NCBI GenBank assembly: GCA_910579735.1
Contig: CAJTUZ010000011.1
Span: forward strand, 1-64,000
Reading direction: 5' to 3'
DNA length: 64,000 nt
DNA from: an uncultured Lachnospiraceae bacterium
GTDB taxonomy: Bacteria > Bacillota > Clostridia > Lachnospirales > Lachnospiraceae
A model generated the notes under the pieces. The model worked only from the letters and a program-made list of their open reading frames with translations. It had not been told where the DNA came from and did not search any database. The position numbers and the translations under genes were made by a program. Below, piece after piece: positions 63,307 to 64,000 of this stretch; position 1 is the first letter of the stretch; every line of letters begins with the position of its first letter.

Positions 63307-64000
63307 TTATACCGATACCTCCTTTTTTACCCGGGAATCTGTATACTTTGCCGACAAAGCTTCTGGAAACAGCCACAGGTAAAGATCTTCCAGACGAGCC
63401 GTTTCCGGCGCTGAATGAGCGGCTACCGCTTCTTTCGCCAGATACCGGATACAGACCGTTCCTGCATCCTCATTTTTCAGATTCACAATACGGCATTTTT
63501 GCTCGTAATCTGCAAGCCGTTCTATTGGAATAACACTCTTCCAGACTTTTCCTTCCACCAGTTTCACAAGTTCTTCCGTCGTTCCCCCGGCCACAATTTT
63601 ACCTTCCTTCATGACCGCGTTCTGCATGGCAATATATTCGATGTCGGAAACAATATGGGTAGAGATCAATACGATACGGTCATGTGCAAACTCCGATAAA
63701 AGATTCCGAAACCGCACACGTTCTCCGGGATCAAGGCCGCTCGTAGGTTCATCCAGAATCAGAACTTCCGGATCGTTTAAAAGCGCCTGTGCGATCCCCA
63801 CCCGCCTTTTCATGCCGCCGGAAAGTTTCACGATCTTCTTATTTCTCACATCATACAATGTCATCCCCTCAAGAAGTTCTTCTACCTTACGCTTTGTGTC
63901 CTTTACGGTCAGTCCTTTGAGCGCCGCAACATATTCCAGATAATCTACTACCGTAAATTCAGGATAAAACCCAAACTCCTGCGGCAGATAACCGAATACA
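63307..64000 (-). CDS. ABC transporter ATPase, 5' end outside window
   Basis: The frame continues to the window edge. Visible: Q-loop GYLPQEFGFYPEFTVVDYLE at the edge, signature LSGGMKRRVGIAQALL, Walker B VLILDEPTSGLDP, H-loop ISTHIVSD. The Walker A is beyond 64000. The C-terminal ~90 residues are an accessory domain seen in BcrA-like ATPases. It drives the permease, whose gene begins 1 base after this stop. Export of a drug or peptide is inferred from the class. Confidence 0.92.
   Translation of the reverse strand, partial: VFGYLPQEFGFYPEFTVVDYLEYVAALKGLTVKDTKRKVEELLEGMTLYDVRNKKIVKLSGGMKRRVGIAQALLNDPEVLILDEPTSGLDPGERVRFRNLLSEFAHDRIVLISTHIVSDIEYIAMQNAVMKEGKIVAGGTTEELVKLVEGKVWKSVIPIERLADYEQKCRIVNLKNEDAGTVCIRYLAKEAVAAHSAPETARLEDLYLWLFPEALSAKYTDSRVKKEVSV

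Overview
The window looks like a chromosome segment of a motile, acetate-forming anaerobe of the Clostridia, most likely Lachnospiraceae. The grounds are gene content and order: pta-ackA, a dimeric class II GlyRS, era-yqzL-recO, a PreP-like M16C peptidase, a giant BadF/HgdC-type activase, AKR and FMN enzymes with cysteine clusters, and flagellin. The assignment is inference from gene content. I see no rRNA, tRNA, CRISPR array, transposase or integrase.

Layout. 1-10490 (+) is a phage tail module: end of a tape-measure gene, tail/baseplate-like proteins, two paralogous tail-fibre genes with divergent tips, and small fibre-associated genes. It ends at a bidirectional terminator with no capsid, lysis or integration gene in view. 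10563-23433 (-) is a long housekeeping run: M16C peptidase, DUF4349 lipoprotein, era, yqzL-like, recO, lipoprotein, glyS, alaS, pta, ackA. 23717-25891 (-) holds a rhomboid-like pseudoprotease, a truncated sigma-70-like protein and an unknown protein. 26209-30447 (+) is the 1412-residue activase with its own promoter and palindrome. Next come two small genes, metA and terD, then a minus-strand MBOAT-SGNH-rluF-ligA cluster, a GH13 glucosidase and an rRNA methyltransferase. 41695-43224 (+) is a proline/Na+ symporter. 43309-48383 (-) has two small, possibly flagellum-related genes and a LytTR/GHKL two-component system with a D,D-carboxypeptidase between its genes. 48741-50961 is an AT-rich, probably acquired patch with a frameshifted small gene. 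51515-57126 (-) is FMN oxidase, Na/Pi symporter, GNAT, AKR and DUF3737. An MFS-ArsR pair follows. Then come a flagellin with a built-in HExxH metallopeptidase domain (flagellinolysin type) and an ABC-2 exporter cut by the window end.

Two things deserve most attention. First, a family of three long palindromic intergenic elements (2293-2417, 39863-40058, 56069-56264) shares a conserved core, but each copy has its own outer arms of about 30 bp that are self-complementary yet unrelated between copies. All three have the same orientation relative to transcription, and I do not recognise the family. Second, the protease-carrying flagellin (60004-61953) lies under a near-consensus sigma-28 promoter.
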